The notes under the pieces were generated by a model, which ran no database searches, was not told the origin of the DNA, and saw nothing but the letters and a program-made list of their open reading frames with translations. Position numbers and translations under genes: made by a program. Positions 1-8,136 of a stretch of 53,076 nucleotides of DNA are shown one piece after another. The stretch is from assembly GCF_002761295.1 (NCBI RefSeq), contig NZ_CP017881.1, forward strand, positions 747,604 through 800,679. The letters run 5' to 3'. Numbering within the stretch: position 1 is the stretch's first letter; each line of letters starts with the position of its first letter. This DNA comes from Methanohalophilus portucalensis (GTDB taxonomy: Archaea > Halobacteriota > Methanosarcinia > Methanosarcinales > Methanosarcinaceae).

Positions 1-837
1 AAATCCGAAACCCGTCAGATCAGGACCGCCGCTTCCATGGCAGGTCGTCCTGGTATGGCAGTTTAGGGCCCTGAGACTTCTCTGTCTGCCCAGGGTAACA
101 TCGGTGCAGACTGTGTCGGTGGTATGAACTCCAACGACAGCCACGAAGTCTCCCAGTTGAACGAACTCAAGATCGATCTTGACGCAATCGCTGTCATTGC
201 CCACTACAAGGGTAACAGTGACATCATCATGGATGAACAGATGCCTATCTTTGGAGGCTACGCCGGCGGTGTTGAGGAAACAGCCATTGTCGATGTTGCA
301 ACCCACCTGAACTCTATGGTAATGAGCAGTGCCAGCTGGCACCTTGATGGTCCAGTGCACATCCGCTGGGGATCCACCAACACTCGTGAGACCCTTATGA
401 TCGCAGGTTGGACATGTGCCACCATTTCCGAGTTCACAGACCTTATGTCCGGTAACCAGTACTATCCATGTGCCGGTCCATGCACCGAGATGTGCCTGCT
501 TGAGGCTGCAGCCCAGTCTATGACCGATACTGCATCCGGTCGTGAGATCCTGTCCGGTGTTGCAGCCGCAAAGGGTGTTATCACTGACAAGACAACCGGT
601 ATGGAAGCACGTATGATGGGAGAAGTCGCACGTGCAACTGCTGGTATGGATATCAATACTGTCAACCAGATTCTGGATAAACTTGTAGCAAGCTATGAAG
701 GCGATTATGCCAACGCACCTGCAGGCAAGACGTTCCAGGAATGCTATGATGTTGCAACCGTTACACCGACCGAGGAATACGTCAAGGTCTATGACGGTGC
801 AAAAAAGAAACTCGAAGACCTGGGTCTGGTATTCTGA
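1..837 (+). CDS. mtmB: monomethylamine methyltransferase MtmB, C-terminal part, with in-frame amber (pyrrolysine) codon
   Basis: Transfers the methyl group of monomethylamine to the corrinoid protein MtmC, the first step of methanogenesis from methylamine in the cytoplasm. The frame is open from base 1 (5' end outside the window) and reads GRPGMAV-[TAG]-GPETSLSAQGNI, the known active-site context of MtmB, where UAG encodes pyrrolysine. The following 237 residues (NSDIIMDEQMPIFGGYAGG, WHLDGPVHIRWGSTNTRET, ending KLEDLGLVF) match the family closely. It stops at TGA, and a strong hairpin terminator follows within 6 bases. Identity is very secure; a start at the ATG of base 124 would be an artefact of treating TAG as a stop. 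Confidence 0.97.
64..66 (+). other. in-frame amber codon read as pyrrolysine in mtmB
   Basis: TAG lies in the mtmB frame directly after GRPGMAV and before GPETSLS. This is the established pyrrolysine position of the family, and the frame is open on both sides. It shows that the host decodes UAG, which matters for the integrase and the small repeated gene further right. Confidence 0.97.
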
Positions 838-842
838 GTGTG

Positions 843-866
843 AAAGAGCCATTTTTATGGCTCTTT
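843..866 (+). terminator. mtmB terminator hairpin
   Basis: A perfect 10-bp stem AAAGAGCCAT / ATGGCTCTTT with a four-base loop is followed by a T run, starting six bases after the mtmB stop. It separates mtmB from the permease genes, which therefore rely on readthrough or their own promoter. Confidence 0.85.
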
Positions 867-904
867 TTTTAGTAGAGATATAAAAACAAATAGGAGGCAT
901 CCGA

Positions 905-1000
905 ATGACCTGGACTATAATTAACGGCGTCATTTACCTGGTATGTTTCGCCATGATCGGCTGGATGTTGCTTGATGCAATGAAGGTAGCGAAAAAATAA
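905..1000 (+). CDS. 31-residue single-span membrane protein upstream of mtmP
   Basis: A short gene with an excellent ribosome-binding site (TAGGAGG, 7 bases before ATG). The product starts MTWTIINGVIYLVCFAMIGW and ends in a basic tail (KVAKK), so it is one hydrophobic span with an inside-positive C-terminus. It ends 14 bases before the permease gene. I do not recognise a named family; the position suggests a small accessory subunit of the methylamine permease, by analogy with the tiny partners of sodium:solute symporters. The function is inference. Confidence 0.75.
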   Translation: MTWTIINGVIYLVCFAMIGWMLLDAMKVAKK

Positions 1001-1014
1001 TGGGGGAATATTGA

Positions 1015-2400
1015 ATGACAGATGAAACTACTAAAGATCCCTTGGAAGAATCCACCGGCCTTGTCAAGACACTAAGACCATACCATGTATGGGCACTTGG
1101 TGTCGGGATTGTGCTTGTGGGTGAATATATGGGATGGAACTTTACAGTTGCCAAAGGTGGTATATTGGGTTCCCTTTTGGCATTACTTGTTGCCGGTACA
1201 ATGTATCTGATGGTTTCTCTATGTGCAAGTGAACTAGGTGCATCTACCAAACTTGCGGGAGGACCTTATGACTGGGCACGATTATTTGTAGGTCCCGGTG
1301 CAGCGGCACTGGTGGGACTTGCTGTTTATATGGAATACATCGCTCTGGAAGCCGCAGATGCCATTGTTGTGGCATCAATTGCAGAATCAATTTTCCCGGA
1401 GATACAGGTATTCCCGGTCACGCTTTTAGTGATCACGTTCTTGACATTTATGAATTACAGAGGGGTTGTGGCAGCGCTCAACCTTAATTTCGCACTGACA
1501 TTTACTGCATTCATTGCAATTCTTGTATTCTTTGCTATGAGTGTTACAGGTTTTGCAGGTGTATGGAATCCGGGTAACTTAATATCCGGTGCTATTCCAA
1601 ATGGCTTTATAGGAATTTTCGCTGCATTGCAATTTGGTCCCTGGTTCTATCTGGGTATAGAAGGAGCGGCTATGAGTGCTGAAGAATGTAAACATCCTTC
1701 CAGGGCAGTTCCGCTGGGTCAACAGGCGGGGATGATCACTCTTTTGCTTGCAGCCGGTATGACACTGTATGTATGTTCTGGTCTTATACCAACAGACCAG
1801 CTTGGTGTATCTGTCTATCCACTTTATGAGGCAGCCACTAACAGCGGTGTACAATTGCTCGTAGTACTTCTTGCAATAGGTACTCTCTTTACATGTCTTG
1901 CAAGTGCCAACGGTACTATCTGTGACTCGTCCAGATCATGGTATGCCCTATCAAGGGACCAATTCCTTACACCATGGTTCTCTGCTGTACATCCAAAGTA
2001 TAATACGCCTTACAGGGCTGTTATTTTCACTATGCCAATTGCTATTGCATTTGCATTCAGTGGTTTCTTGGATCAGGTTATCACATTCTCGATAACATCA
2101 GGACTTGTGTGCTATGTTATGATTCCATTCTCCCTGATTCGTTTCAGGAAGATGTTCCCACAACACAGCAACAAAGTGCGTCCATTCGTTGGTCCGTTGC
2201 AACCCTGGCTTGCATACTTCACAATATTCCTGGCACTTGTGATTATGTCAACCCTGCAGTGGGGATACAGGTATAATCTGATATTTGGCCTGTTGTTCTA
2301 TGCGATTGCATATTTCTATTTCAACCGGAGATATCGGAGTTTAGAAGTTAGCCATGACTGGGGCGAAGAGATGGGCTGGCCCGACCCTGTGAGGACATAA
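1015..2400 (+). CDS. mtmP: monomethylamine permease MtmP (APC superfamily)
   Basis: A 461-residue polytopic membrane protein with about 12 predicted spans, of the amino acid-polyamine-organocation type. Near residues 18-50 it reads TLRPYHVWALGVGIVLVGEY, followed by KLAGGPYDWARLFVGPGAAA, typical of APC transporters. Adjacency to mtmB is the classical arrangement for the methylamine permease of Methanosarcina-type methanogens, which is believed to import monomethylamine. ATG is preceded by GGGGGAATATTGA. It is flanked on both sides by tiny membrane protein genes in a tight same-strand cluster, probably one operon. The substrate is assigned by context; an ethanolamine- or amino-acid-type substrate cannot be excluded from sequence alone. 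Confidence 0.88.
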   Translation: MTDETTKDPLEESTGLVKTLRPYHVWALGVGIVLVGEYMGWNFTVAKGGILGSLLALLVAGTMYLMVSLCASELGASTKLAGGPYDWARLFVGPGAAALVGLAVYMEYIALEAADAIVVASIAESIFPEIQVFPVTLLVITFLTFMNYRGVVAALNLNFALTFTAFIAILVFFAMSVTGFAGVWNPGNLISGAIPNGFIGIFAALQFGPWFYLGIEGAAMSAEECKHPSRAVPLGQQAGMITLLLAAGMTLYVCSGLIPTDQLGVSVYPLYEAATNSGVQLLVVLLAIGTLFTCLASANGTICDSSRSWYALSRDQFLTPWFSAVHPKYNTPYRAVIFTMPIAIAFAFSGFLDQVITFSITSGLVCYVMIPFSLIRFRKMFPQHSNKVRPFVGPLQPWLAYFTIFLALVIMSTLQWGYRYNLIFGLLFYAIAYFYFNRRYRSLEVSHDWGEEMGWPDPVRT

Positions 2401-2413
2401 GGAGGTGATGATC

Positions 2414-2701
2414 TTGGAAGATAAACAAAAAGAGGAAAATGTTGATACTAGAAGATACATGAGCAAACTGCGGCAGGACGCTCTTGTTGTGGTGGCTTTG
2501 ATGGGTATTTTGTTCTTCTCAGAGTCATTCATCTTCTATACCATAATTACTACTGTATGGGATAGCACGCCTGAACTTTCGGGTATATTCCCGGTTTATG
2601 TGCTGTTCTTACTGCTGGTACTGGGTATAGGAACCGCTGCATGTCTAAGGGTGTATAGTTCTATAAAGGAACACATGTACACATTCAGGTATTATGACTA
2701 A
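2414..2701 (+). CDS. 95-residue two-span membrane protein of the mtmP cluster
   Basis: An acidic/basic N-terminal tail precedes two hydrophobic spans (near ALVVVALMGILFFSESFIFY and IFPVYVLFLLLVLGIGTAAC). The ribosome-binding site GGAGG at 2401-2405 points to the TTG at 2414 (8-base spacing); the GTG and ATG just upstream overlap or crowd the site. It lies 13 bases after mtmP and 12 bases before another two-span protein. I do not recognise the family; a membrane accessory role for the permease is inferred from position only. Confidence 0.7.
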   Translation: MEDKQKEENVDTRRYMSKLRQDALVVVALMGILFFSESFIFYTIITTVWDSTPELSGIFPVYVLFLLLVLGIGTAACLRVYSSIKEHMYTFRYYD

Positions 2702-2713
2702 GGAGGATTAAGT

Positions 2714-2965
2714 ATGGCAGTTACTAGCAGGGGAAAAGAAAGAAGTGCTTTCATGCAGATATTTGACATCTTGTTTATTTTTATAGTGGCAGGTATCTGT
2801 GTTGTATTGCCTGTTGTCCTGCAAGGTACCGTCCTTGTAGGCTGGGGGGAGTCAGGAGGCATGAAATTTATCTGGGACCCGGTGTCTTATTTCAGCCTGG
2901 TTGCTGTAATTCTGGTGTTCTTTGGAGTGGTGCTTTTCCACTCGGTTAAGAATTACAGGTTCTGA
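2714..2965 (+). CDS. 83-residue two-span membrane protein of the mtmP cluster
   Basis: Begins MAVTSRGKERSAF and has two hydrophobic segments (around DILFIFIVAGICVVLPVVLQ and YFSLVAVILVFFGVVLFH). A perfect AAGGAGG sits 8 bases before ATG. It is the last gene of the same-strand cluster that starts with the 31-residue protein; the next gene has its own leader of about 50 bases. Unknown function. With its neighbour it could form a small membrane subunit pair for MtmP. Confidence 0.75.
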   Translation: MAVTSRGKERSAFMQIFDILFIFIVAGICVVLPVVLQGTVLVGWGESGGMKFIWDPVSYFSLVAVILVFFGVVLFHSVKNYRF

Positions 2966-3017
2966 AGTTGTCAGCATTTCTGGCAACTTATTTTTTAATT
3001 AATGGGTAGGTGATACG

Positions 3018-3488
3018 ATGACTGATAATATTAACCGTTTAAAAGATAAGGATAATCCAACGGAGACTGAAAAGAAACATATACCGGTAATCGAAGGGCC
3101 GTCAATGATGACAGCAGGAGGTACCTATGAAGTAACGGTTTCTGTAGGAATTGAACCACATGTAATGGAAGATGGTCACTACATCGAATGGGTAGACCTC
3201 TATCTTGCGGATCAGAAGATAGGCAGGGTGGATCTTGGGCCATCTGCAGAAAAAGCAGAAGCCACATTTAATGTAACTCCCAATGAGGAGCTAATTGGTG
3301 CAAAAGAGTTTGAGGTCTGTCACATAAGGGGTGTAAATGTTTGTGGAGATTGTGGTCTGACTTCTGTGATTACAGATTTTAAAGCAATTGAAAGTTGTAA
3401 TGTCCATGGCCTTTGGGAATCTTCCATGGAAGTGGAAGTCATGTCCTCAAAACAAAAACCAGGCAAAAAATGCAGCTGGAAAGCTTGA
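3018..3488 (+). CDS. superoxide reductase-like (SORL, desulfoferrodoxin-fold) protein
   Basis: A 156-residue protein with the ferrous-iron site of neelaredoxin/desulfoferrodoxin proteins: PHVMEDGHYIEWVDLYL supplies His ligands, and C-N-V-H-G-L-W near residue 130 supplies the axial Cys and a His. Such enzymes reduce superoxide to peroxide without making oxygen, which suits a strict anaerobe. An additional cysteine cluster (C-H-I-R-G-V-N-V-C-G-D-C) around residues 102-113 is an insertion not found in the simplest members and may bind another metal, as in class II SORL proteins. ATG follows GGTAGGTGAT. A hairpin terminator lies just downstream. Confidence 0.85.
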   Translation: MTDNINRLKDKDNPTETEKKHIPVIEGPSMMTAGGTYEVTVSVGIEPHVMEDGHYIEWVDLYLADQKIGRVDLGPSAEKAEATFNVTPNEELIGAKEFEVCHIRGVNVCGDCGLTSVITDFKAIESCNVHGLWESSMEVEVMSSKQKPGKKCSWKA

Positions 3489-3510
3489 TAATCTATATTT
3501 GGAATTAAGA

Positions 3511-3537
3511 TACCGGTCTTGCCGGTACTTTTTTTTT
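3511..3537 (+). terminator. terminator after the SORL gene
   Basis: TACCGG-TCTTG-CCGGTA stem-loop followed by a run of nine T, 23 bases after the SORL stop codon. Confidence 0.8.
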
Positions 3538-3621
3538 ATTTTATTGCAACAAAAAACAAATGGCTATTTAAAAATTTACTTCATATATTTTTTCTATAAA
3601 TTAGTAAACAGAGGAATAATC

Positions 3622-4044
3622 ATGAAATCCGGGGGCATATTGGTAGTTGAGGATGAAATGATCGTTGCAATGGGCATAAAACTCAAACTGGAAGAGATGG
3701 GTTATACTGTTTGTGGAATTGTGGCAGATGGGCAAACTGCTATAAATATGGCATCACATTTGAAACCTGATTTGATTTTGATGGATATTGTTCTCAAAGG
3801 CAATATAGACGGAATTGAAGCTGCCAAAGTAATCAAACAGAAATTGGCTCCTCATTTTATTTTCCTTACCGGTATCTCTGACAAAGCCATTTTGAAGCGT
3901 GTCCATGAACTAAAACCAGTGGGAACTATAATGAAACCCTTTGATGACTCACAGCTGCGTAATATGATAGAAGAGGCTTTGTCTGAAAATCAATCCTCTT
4001 CAGAGACATTGGATTTTTCTGATTCTTGTGCTTTGTCAGGATGA
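3622..4044 (+). CDS. stand-alone response regulator (receiver domain only)
   Basis: 140 residues forming one CheY-like receiver: acidic pair in ILVVEDE near the N-terminus, phospho-acceptor Asp in LILMDIV, the conserved Thr in FLTG and the Lys in IMKPF. There is no output domain, only a short Ser-rich tail. The start ATG is chosen because AGAGGAATAATC precedes it; the longer in-frame extension upstream is low-complexity non-coding sequence. Methanogens carry many such single-domain regulators acting with soluble histidine kinases like the one at 37506-40490, but a specific pairing cannot be shown. Confidence 0.88.
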   Translation: MKSGGILVVEDEMIVAMGIKLKLEEMGYTVCGIVADGQTAINMASHLKPDLILMDIVLKGNIDGIEAAKVIKQKLAPHFIFLTGISDKAILKRVHELKPVGTIMKPFDDSQLRNMIEEALSENQSSSETLDFSDSCALSG

Positions 4045-4139
4045 AAGAACAAATCGAACCCTGTATGCAAAATTGTTATATTTTTTGTAATCATATACCT
4101 ATGTCCTGATACGTGCTCATAAACTCTTGAGTGTCTTAA

Positions 4140-4664
4140 ATGAAACCAAAATCCGATCAAAGTAGATACATTATCCTTGGCAGTATTGATGGAGTACTGG
4201 CAGTACTTGGTGTTGTCATTGGTGCTTCGAATGTCTCTTCTAACCCTGATCTCATAATAAATGCTGCTCTGGGAGGTGCGCTTGCTCTTGCAATGACCAA
4301 TGGGCTTGGTTCTTATCTTGCAGAAAGTGCGGTAGAATATGGCCATCTTGCTGATCTTGAAAAACCTCTCTTACGCAATCTTGAATCTACAAGTCTTGAA
4401 AAAGAAACACGCAATAAAATATTATATGATACTCTAGCACATGGCGGTTCCAGTCTCATTGGTTCTCTTGTGCCGATATTGCCGTTTGTATTTCTGGAAA
4501 ATTATGCACTGGAGGTCTCAGTTGTATTAAGTATAATTGTCTTGGCTGCTCTTGGAATGTTTTCCGGCAAAATAGCCCGGCAGAACCTGATACTACATTC
4601 TGTCCGAATGGTTGGGCTTGGAATACTTGTTGTAATTGTTGTAACTGCTTTTGGACTTACATGA
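4140..4664 (+). CDS. VIT1/CCC1-like membrane protein (TIGR00267 type)
   Basis: 174 residues with about five hydrophobic spans. It contains GSIDGVLAVLGVVIGAS followed by GGALALAMTNGLGSYLAES, the pattern of the VIT/CCC1 iron-manganese transporter superfamily, in the shorter archaeal branch annotated as TIGR00267. The likely role is divalent metal transport at the cytoplasmic membrane, but the substrate is unproven for this branch. It ends 16 bases before the universal stress protein gene, so the two are probably co-transcribed. Confidence 0.75.
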   Translation: MKPKSDQSRYIILGSIDGVLAVLGVVIGASNVSSNPDLIINAALGGALALAMTNGLGSYLAESAVEYGHLADLEKPLLRNLESTSLEKETRNKILYDTLAHGGSSLIGSLVPILPFVFLENYALEVSVVLSIIVLAALGMFSGKIARQNLILHSVRMVGLGILVVIVVTAFGLT

Positions 4665-4680
4665 GAGGGATGAGGGTAAA

Positions 4681-5118
4681 ATGAAAGACATAACCTATAG
4701 TAACATTCTGGTGCCAATTGATGAAACGAAACTTTCTAAAAAAGTGATAGATAATGCATTGCATCTTGCTTCTATGGAGAATGGGCGCATTATTGTAATT
4801 TATGTGGAAGAGCCAAACAACTTAAAATCATTGCCGGATGAGTTTCATGAAAAACTTGCCGATCTGGTTATTAAGAATATAGAAGCCAATCTGGAATATG
4901 CGGCAAAGCAATCTGAAATACATGGCATAGAGTTCCATAGCCGGGTTGTTAGAGGCAAGGATCCGGGTCGTGAAATTATCAATATCGCAAAGGAAAACAA
5001 GGTTGATCTTACTGTAATGGGGACAGAATCATTGCGTAGCAATCCTTTTGGAAGCCTCACAAGATGGTTAATTGCTGCCGATATAGGACCGGTTCTTGTT
5101 ATTACTGCAGGTGACTGA
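4681..5118 (+). CDS. universal stress protein A-type protein
   Basis: 145 residues beginning ITYSNILVPIDETKLSKKV, the start of the USP fold, with V-R-G-K-D-P-G-REIINIA and VDLTVMGTESLRSN in the expected places. The canonical ATP-binding glycine pattern is only partly kept. ATG 4681 is chosen over an upstream in-frame codon because GAGGGATGAGGG sits directly before it. It follows the VIT-like gene closely and precedes the exchanger gene. Confidence 0.88.
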   Translation: MKDITYSNILVPIDETKLSKKVIDNALHLASMENGRIIVIYVEEPNNLKSLPDEFHEKLADLVIKNIEANLEYAAKQSEIHGIEFHSRVVRGKDPGREIINIAKENKVDLTVMGTESLRSNPFGSLTRWLIAADIGPVLVITAGD

Positions 5119-5177
5119 AAAATTTTAATCGGTTAAGTTTTATATTCTCTATTAACCATATTGCGCTGATCCCAAAA

Positions 5178-6131
5178 ATGCAGCAATATACTTTACCTCT
5201 TTTTATAGTAGGTCTGATCCTTATTACAAAAGGTGCTGACTGGTTTACTGAGTCTGCAGTTTCTATATCCCAAAAAAGTGGCATTCCTAAAATGATTATA
5301 GGAGCGACTATTGTTAGTTTCGCAACGACTGCACCGGAATTTGCTGTTTCTGCATATGCTGCCTATCTGGGTCATACAGGTCTGACAGTTGGTAACGCTG
5401 TAGGCTCTGCTATATGCAATGCTGGCCTGATCCTTGGAGGCGTAATAGTCTTACGCTCGATTCCTGTAGAGGATTCCTCTTTTTTGAAAAGGGGTGCATT
5501 TATGATTGTATCGGCTTTGCTGCTGATTGTAGTATCCATTGACGGCATGCTCACACCTGTTGATGGTATACTTTTACTGATAGTTTTTGTTGCTTTTCTT
5601 TATTACAATTACAGACTTCAATCGATGCTCTTTGGGACAAATGAAGAAGTTAATGAAGAACTCGGCGAAGTATCCGATTCTATTTCAAAAGATGTGGTTT
5701 TTTTTGTTCTTGGTGCTGCTCTTGTGGTGGGTGGCAGTCGTATCCTGATTGATTCCGGTACTGACATTGCTATGTGGCTTGGTGTTCCCGAGATGATAAT
5801 CGGATTGACCCTTGTAGCATTTGGGACATCTCTTCCTGAACTGATAACTGCTATTTCAGCTACTCGTAAAGGACATAATGACCTGGCAGTCGGTAACATA
5901 CTTGGGGCAAATACGATGGACATAGCACTTATATTGGGTGCTTCTTCCCTTATCAGTGAACTTCCGATACAGGACCAATCCCTATACTATGATTTTCCTG
6001 CAATGTTGTTAATTATGGGTATGATTGTATTTTTTGGATTGACAGGTCGCAAGCTTGCACGCTGGGAGGGAGCTATTATCTTAGCCACTTATATTGCATA
6101 CATTGTAGGCCTTTTCTTTTTCTATATGTAA
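5178..6131 (+). CDS. calcium/sodium antiporter (CaCA family, YrbG-like)
   Basis: 317 residues, about ten spans, built from two inverted halves. Each half carries the alpha-repeat signature: SFATTAPEFAVS near residue 53 and AFGTSLPELITA near residue 215, with the acidic residues that bind the cation. It exchanges Na+ or H+ against Ca2+ at the cell membrane. Typical length for the prokaryotic family. No strong ribosome-binding site is visible before ATG 5178. Confidence 0.9.
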   Translation: MQQYTLPLFIVGLILITKGADWFTESAVSISQKSGIPKMIIGATIVSFATTAPEFAVSAYAAYLGHTGLTVGNAVGSAICNAGLILGGVIVLRSIPVEDSSFLKRGAFMIVSALLLIVVSIDGMLTPVDGILLLIVFVAFLYYNYRLQSMLFGTNEEVNEELGEVSDSISKDVVFFVLGAALVVGGSRILIDSGTDIAMWLGVPEMIIGLTLVAFGTSLPELITAISATRKGHNDLAVGNILGANTMDIALILGASSLISELPIQDQSLYYDFPAMLLIMGMIVFFGLTGRKLARWEGAIILATYIAYIVGLFFFYM

Positions 6132-6139
6132 TCAATAAG

Positions 6140-6217
6140 GGCTTTGTAGAAATCCTTAACCAGACTAAAAAAACAATGTTGAAATGCTGAAGTTAGAGAA
6201 AGGATTTTTACAAATCC
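6140..6217. mobile_element. 78-bp MITE-like inverted repeat (IS remnant)
   Basis: Terminal inverted repeats of 18 bp: GGCTTTGTAGAAATCCTT on the left and the complement of GGATTTGTAAAAATCCTT on the right (16 of 18 match), enclosing 42 bp of non-coding DNA. The same end sequence occurs at 50241-50319 and, as GGCTCTGTAGAAATCC, at 52950-52965 where an insertion sequence appears to end. This is best explained as an internally deleted derivative of that insertion sequence. Confidence 0.65.
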
Positions 6218-6261
6218 AAAATAAAGATATATTTTTATTTTAACGAATCAATCTTATCGTT

Positions 6262-7350
6262 ATGACAATGAACGAAACTAATCAAAAAAGAATGGAAAAT
6301 ATTGCCCATGTGTTATCTGAAGTTTCAAACCTGAATATGACTGATATGTTTATCCTGTTGGCTTTGTTGAAGAATAGCAAGATCACGAATTCAGAACTGG
6401 CGAAGATACTGGATTTCAAAGATGGTAACTCTGCTGCCTATCACACACGCAGTATGCAGAAAGAAGGCTTGATAGATAAGTATACTATCATTCCCAATTG
6501 GAAACGTGCTGGGTTGCCAACTGAATTCATTATACTAGCAGATGCTGATGGATATGTTACTGTAATGCTTTACAAGGATTATCCTAACATAAAAGAAGAA
6601 GACATTGCGGGAATAACAAAAATTATTCGAAACAATGCAGTAAAAGTAGGCATAAAAGATGTACCAATCATTTTTACACTTGATGAACATATAAAACCTG
6701 CCACGGGCGACTGGCCAGCTTTGCCTTCATATTCTTTAAAATATCGCCCTATTATAGGAGGTATTGCAATGACAACAACCAATGGAACTATTGGACAGGT
6801 TGGAAGCGTTGGATTTGCTGCAGAAAGAGACTCTGACAACCAGAAAGGATATGTCACCGCTGGACATGTTAGTTTCTGGTCTTCAGGAATACAGGCATAC
6901 CAGCCTCTTCCAGGAGTTGGTAACGAGTCAGGAACTTCTTCCCTTATTGGAAGTGACTCCGATGTTGCATTCGTTCCTTACGATAATGTGGTTGGAAAGA
7001 TTCACGTAGGAGGAGGCTACACTATTGATGTAGATGGATATTACTCAGGTGGTATAACATCCATGTACTTGCAAAGATCAGGTTGTGTGAGCGGTGTAGA
7101 ACTTGGTGACTATGAGGCAGTTTTAACTGGAGTAACCATTCGTGGACAGTACATGGACAAAGTTGAAGTTATGGATAATGAATGTCAACAGGGAGACAGT
7201 GGTGGACCAGTATACTACACATACTATGGTCGCAACAAGGTTGTAGGCATCATCTCTGCATATGGAACATATAATAATGCGGATGTTACATTCTATATAC
7301 CATGCAGTGAAGTGACATCAAAGTTGGATGTTACACCTCTTGAAGCATGA
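6262..7350 (+). CDS. winged helix-turn-helix / chymotrypsin-like serine protease fusion
   Basis: 362 residues, no signal peptide. Residues about 25-80 form a winged HTH (SELAKILDFKDGNSAAYHTR). Residues 98-144 form a small alpha/beta module (GYVTVMLYKDYP to VPIIFTLDEHI). Residues 165-362 are a trypsin-fold protease with a complete triad: His202 in TAGH, Asp234 in DSDVAF and Ser313 in GDSGGPV, with Cys275 and Cys308 able to pair. It resembles secreted streptogrisin/alpha-lytic proteases, but a DNA-binding type domain sits where the export signal should be. A TATA-like stretch at 6225-6240 and the absence of a ribosome-binding site suggest a short leader. The next gene encodes a secreted protein with the same middle module. 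Confidence 0.85.
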   Translation: MTMNETNQKRMENIAHVLSEVSNLNMTDMFILLALLKNSKITNSELAKILDFKDGNSAAYHTRSMQKEGLIDKYTIIPNWKRAGLPTEFIILADADGYVTVMLYKDYPNIKEEDIAGITKIIRNNAVKVGIKDVPIIFTLDEHIKPATGDWPALPSYSLKYRPIIGGIAMTTTNGTIGQVGSVGFAAERDSDNQKGYVTAGHVSFWSSGIQAYQPLPGVGNESGTSSLIGSDSDVAFVPYDNVVGKIHVGGGYTIDVDGYYSGGITSMYLQRSGCVSGVELGDYEAVLTGVTIRGQYMDKVEVMDNECQQGDSGGPVYYTYYGRNKVVGIISAYGTYNNADVTFYIPCSEVTSKLDVTPLEA

Positions 7351-7386
7351 TTCTGAAGAGGTTAACTATCACGTGTAACTTCATTT

Positions 7387-7407
7387 AAAGGCACATTTCG
7401 TGCCTTT
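7387..7407 (+). terminator. hairpin between protease and secreted-protein genes
   Basis: Perfect stem AAAGGCAC / GTGCCTTT with a five-base loop followed by ATCTTTTT. It lies just before the ribosome-binding site of the next gene, so it may limit co-expression rather than end the operon. Confidence 0.65.
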
Positions 7408-7426
7408 ATCTTTTTGGAGAATAAAT

Positions 7427-8107
7427 ATGTACAAAATTATTGTCACACTTTCAATGTTGTTAATTCTTTTTACTAATATGGGGTCTGCAAATTTTGATGA
7501 TATTGAATATGTAGATTATTATACAGATGAAAGGGCATTATCAGTTTATCTTGGATTAAAAAATGAGAAGATCTCAAGTTTCACAAATCCTGCTAGTAAC
7601 ATCTATGATCCAAATGTCATCAAAGTATACGGTGAGCTCCCAGAGATTGAAAATACTGGCCAGTTAGTTTCATATATCTATACTTTGAGAGATATAAGAG
7701 CTAATTCTTATGATAAAATTGGTCCCGATTTCTATCCTGAAGGAGATGTTGTGCTTTATGGATACAATACAGCAACCGGTTATTTTGCAATTGATCTTTA
7801 CAGGAATGATAATAATACAACGTATTCTGATGAAGAAATAGAGAAGATATACAATATTATAAAAGAAGAAGCAGACAAGAATGGGATAGAAAACATACCA
7901 GTTGTTTTTAGGCTTACAAACAATATTGATGCGGTTGGTTACTATGATGTGAATTTTGGATCCCTGGATGAGACTTTAGAAGATAATAAAGAAGCTAACA
8001 TCAGCGATTCTAAGGACACTGGAGAAGATCGATCCACACCTGGATTTGGAACATTTTTATGTCTAATGATGTTAGCGTTTGTATTCTATAAAGATCGTTT
8101 ATTGTAA
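7427..8107 (+). CDS. secreted, C-terminally anchored protein sharing the protease's middle module
   Basis: 226 residues: signal peptide (hydrophobic residues 4-20, cleavage likely near GSAN), then an acidic globular region and a C-terminal PGF motif at 205-207 followed by a hydrophobic span and YKDRLL, resembling PGF-CTERM sorting signals recognised by archaeosortase. Residues 118-168 (GYFAIDLYRN to IPVVFRLTNNI) align with residues 98-144 of the upstream protease fusion (GYVTVMLYKDYP to VPIIFTLDEHI). ATG 7427 is chosen because TTGGAG lies 9 bases upstream; the longer frame lacks a site. An inhibitor or pro-domain role is inference. Confidence 0.8.
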   Translation: MYKIIVTLSMLLILFTNMGSANFDDIEYVDYYTDERALSVYLGLKNEKISSFTNPASNIYDPNVIKVYGELPEIENTGQLVSYIYTLRDIRANSYDKIGPDFYPEGDVVLYGYNTATGYFAIDLYRNDNNTTYSDEEIEKIYNIIKEEADKNGIENIPVVFRLTNNIDAVGYYDVNFGSLDETLEDNKEANISDSKDTGEDRSTPGFGTFLCLMMLAFVFYKDRLL

Positions 8108-8136
8108 TATTATAATGAAATAACGAATCGCTGTTG

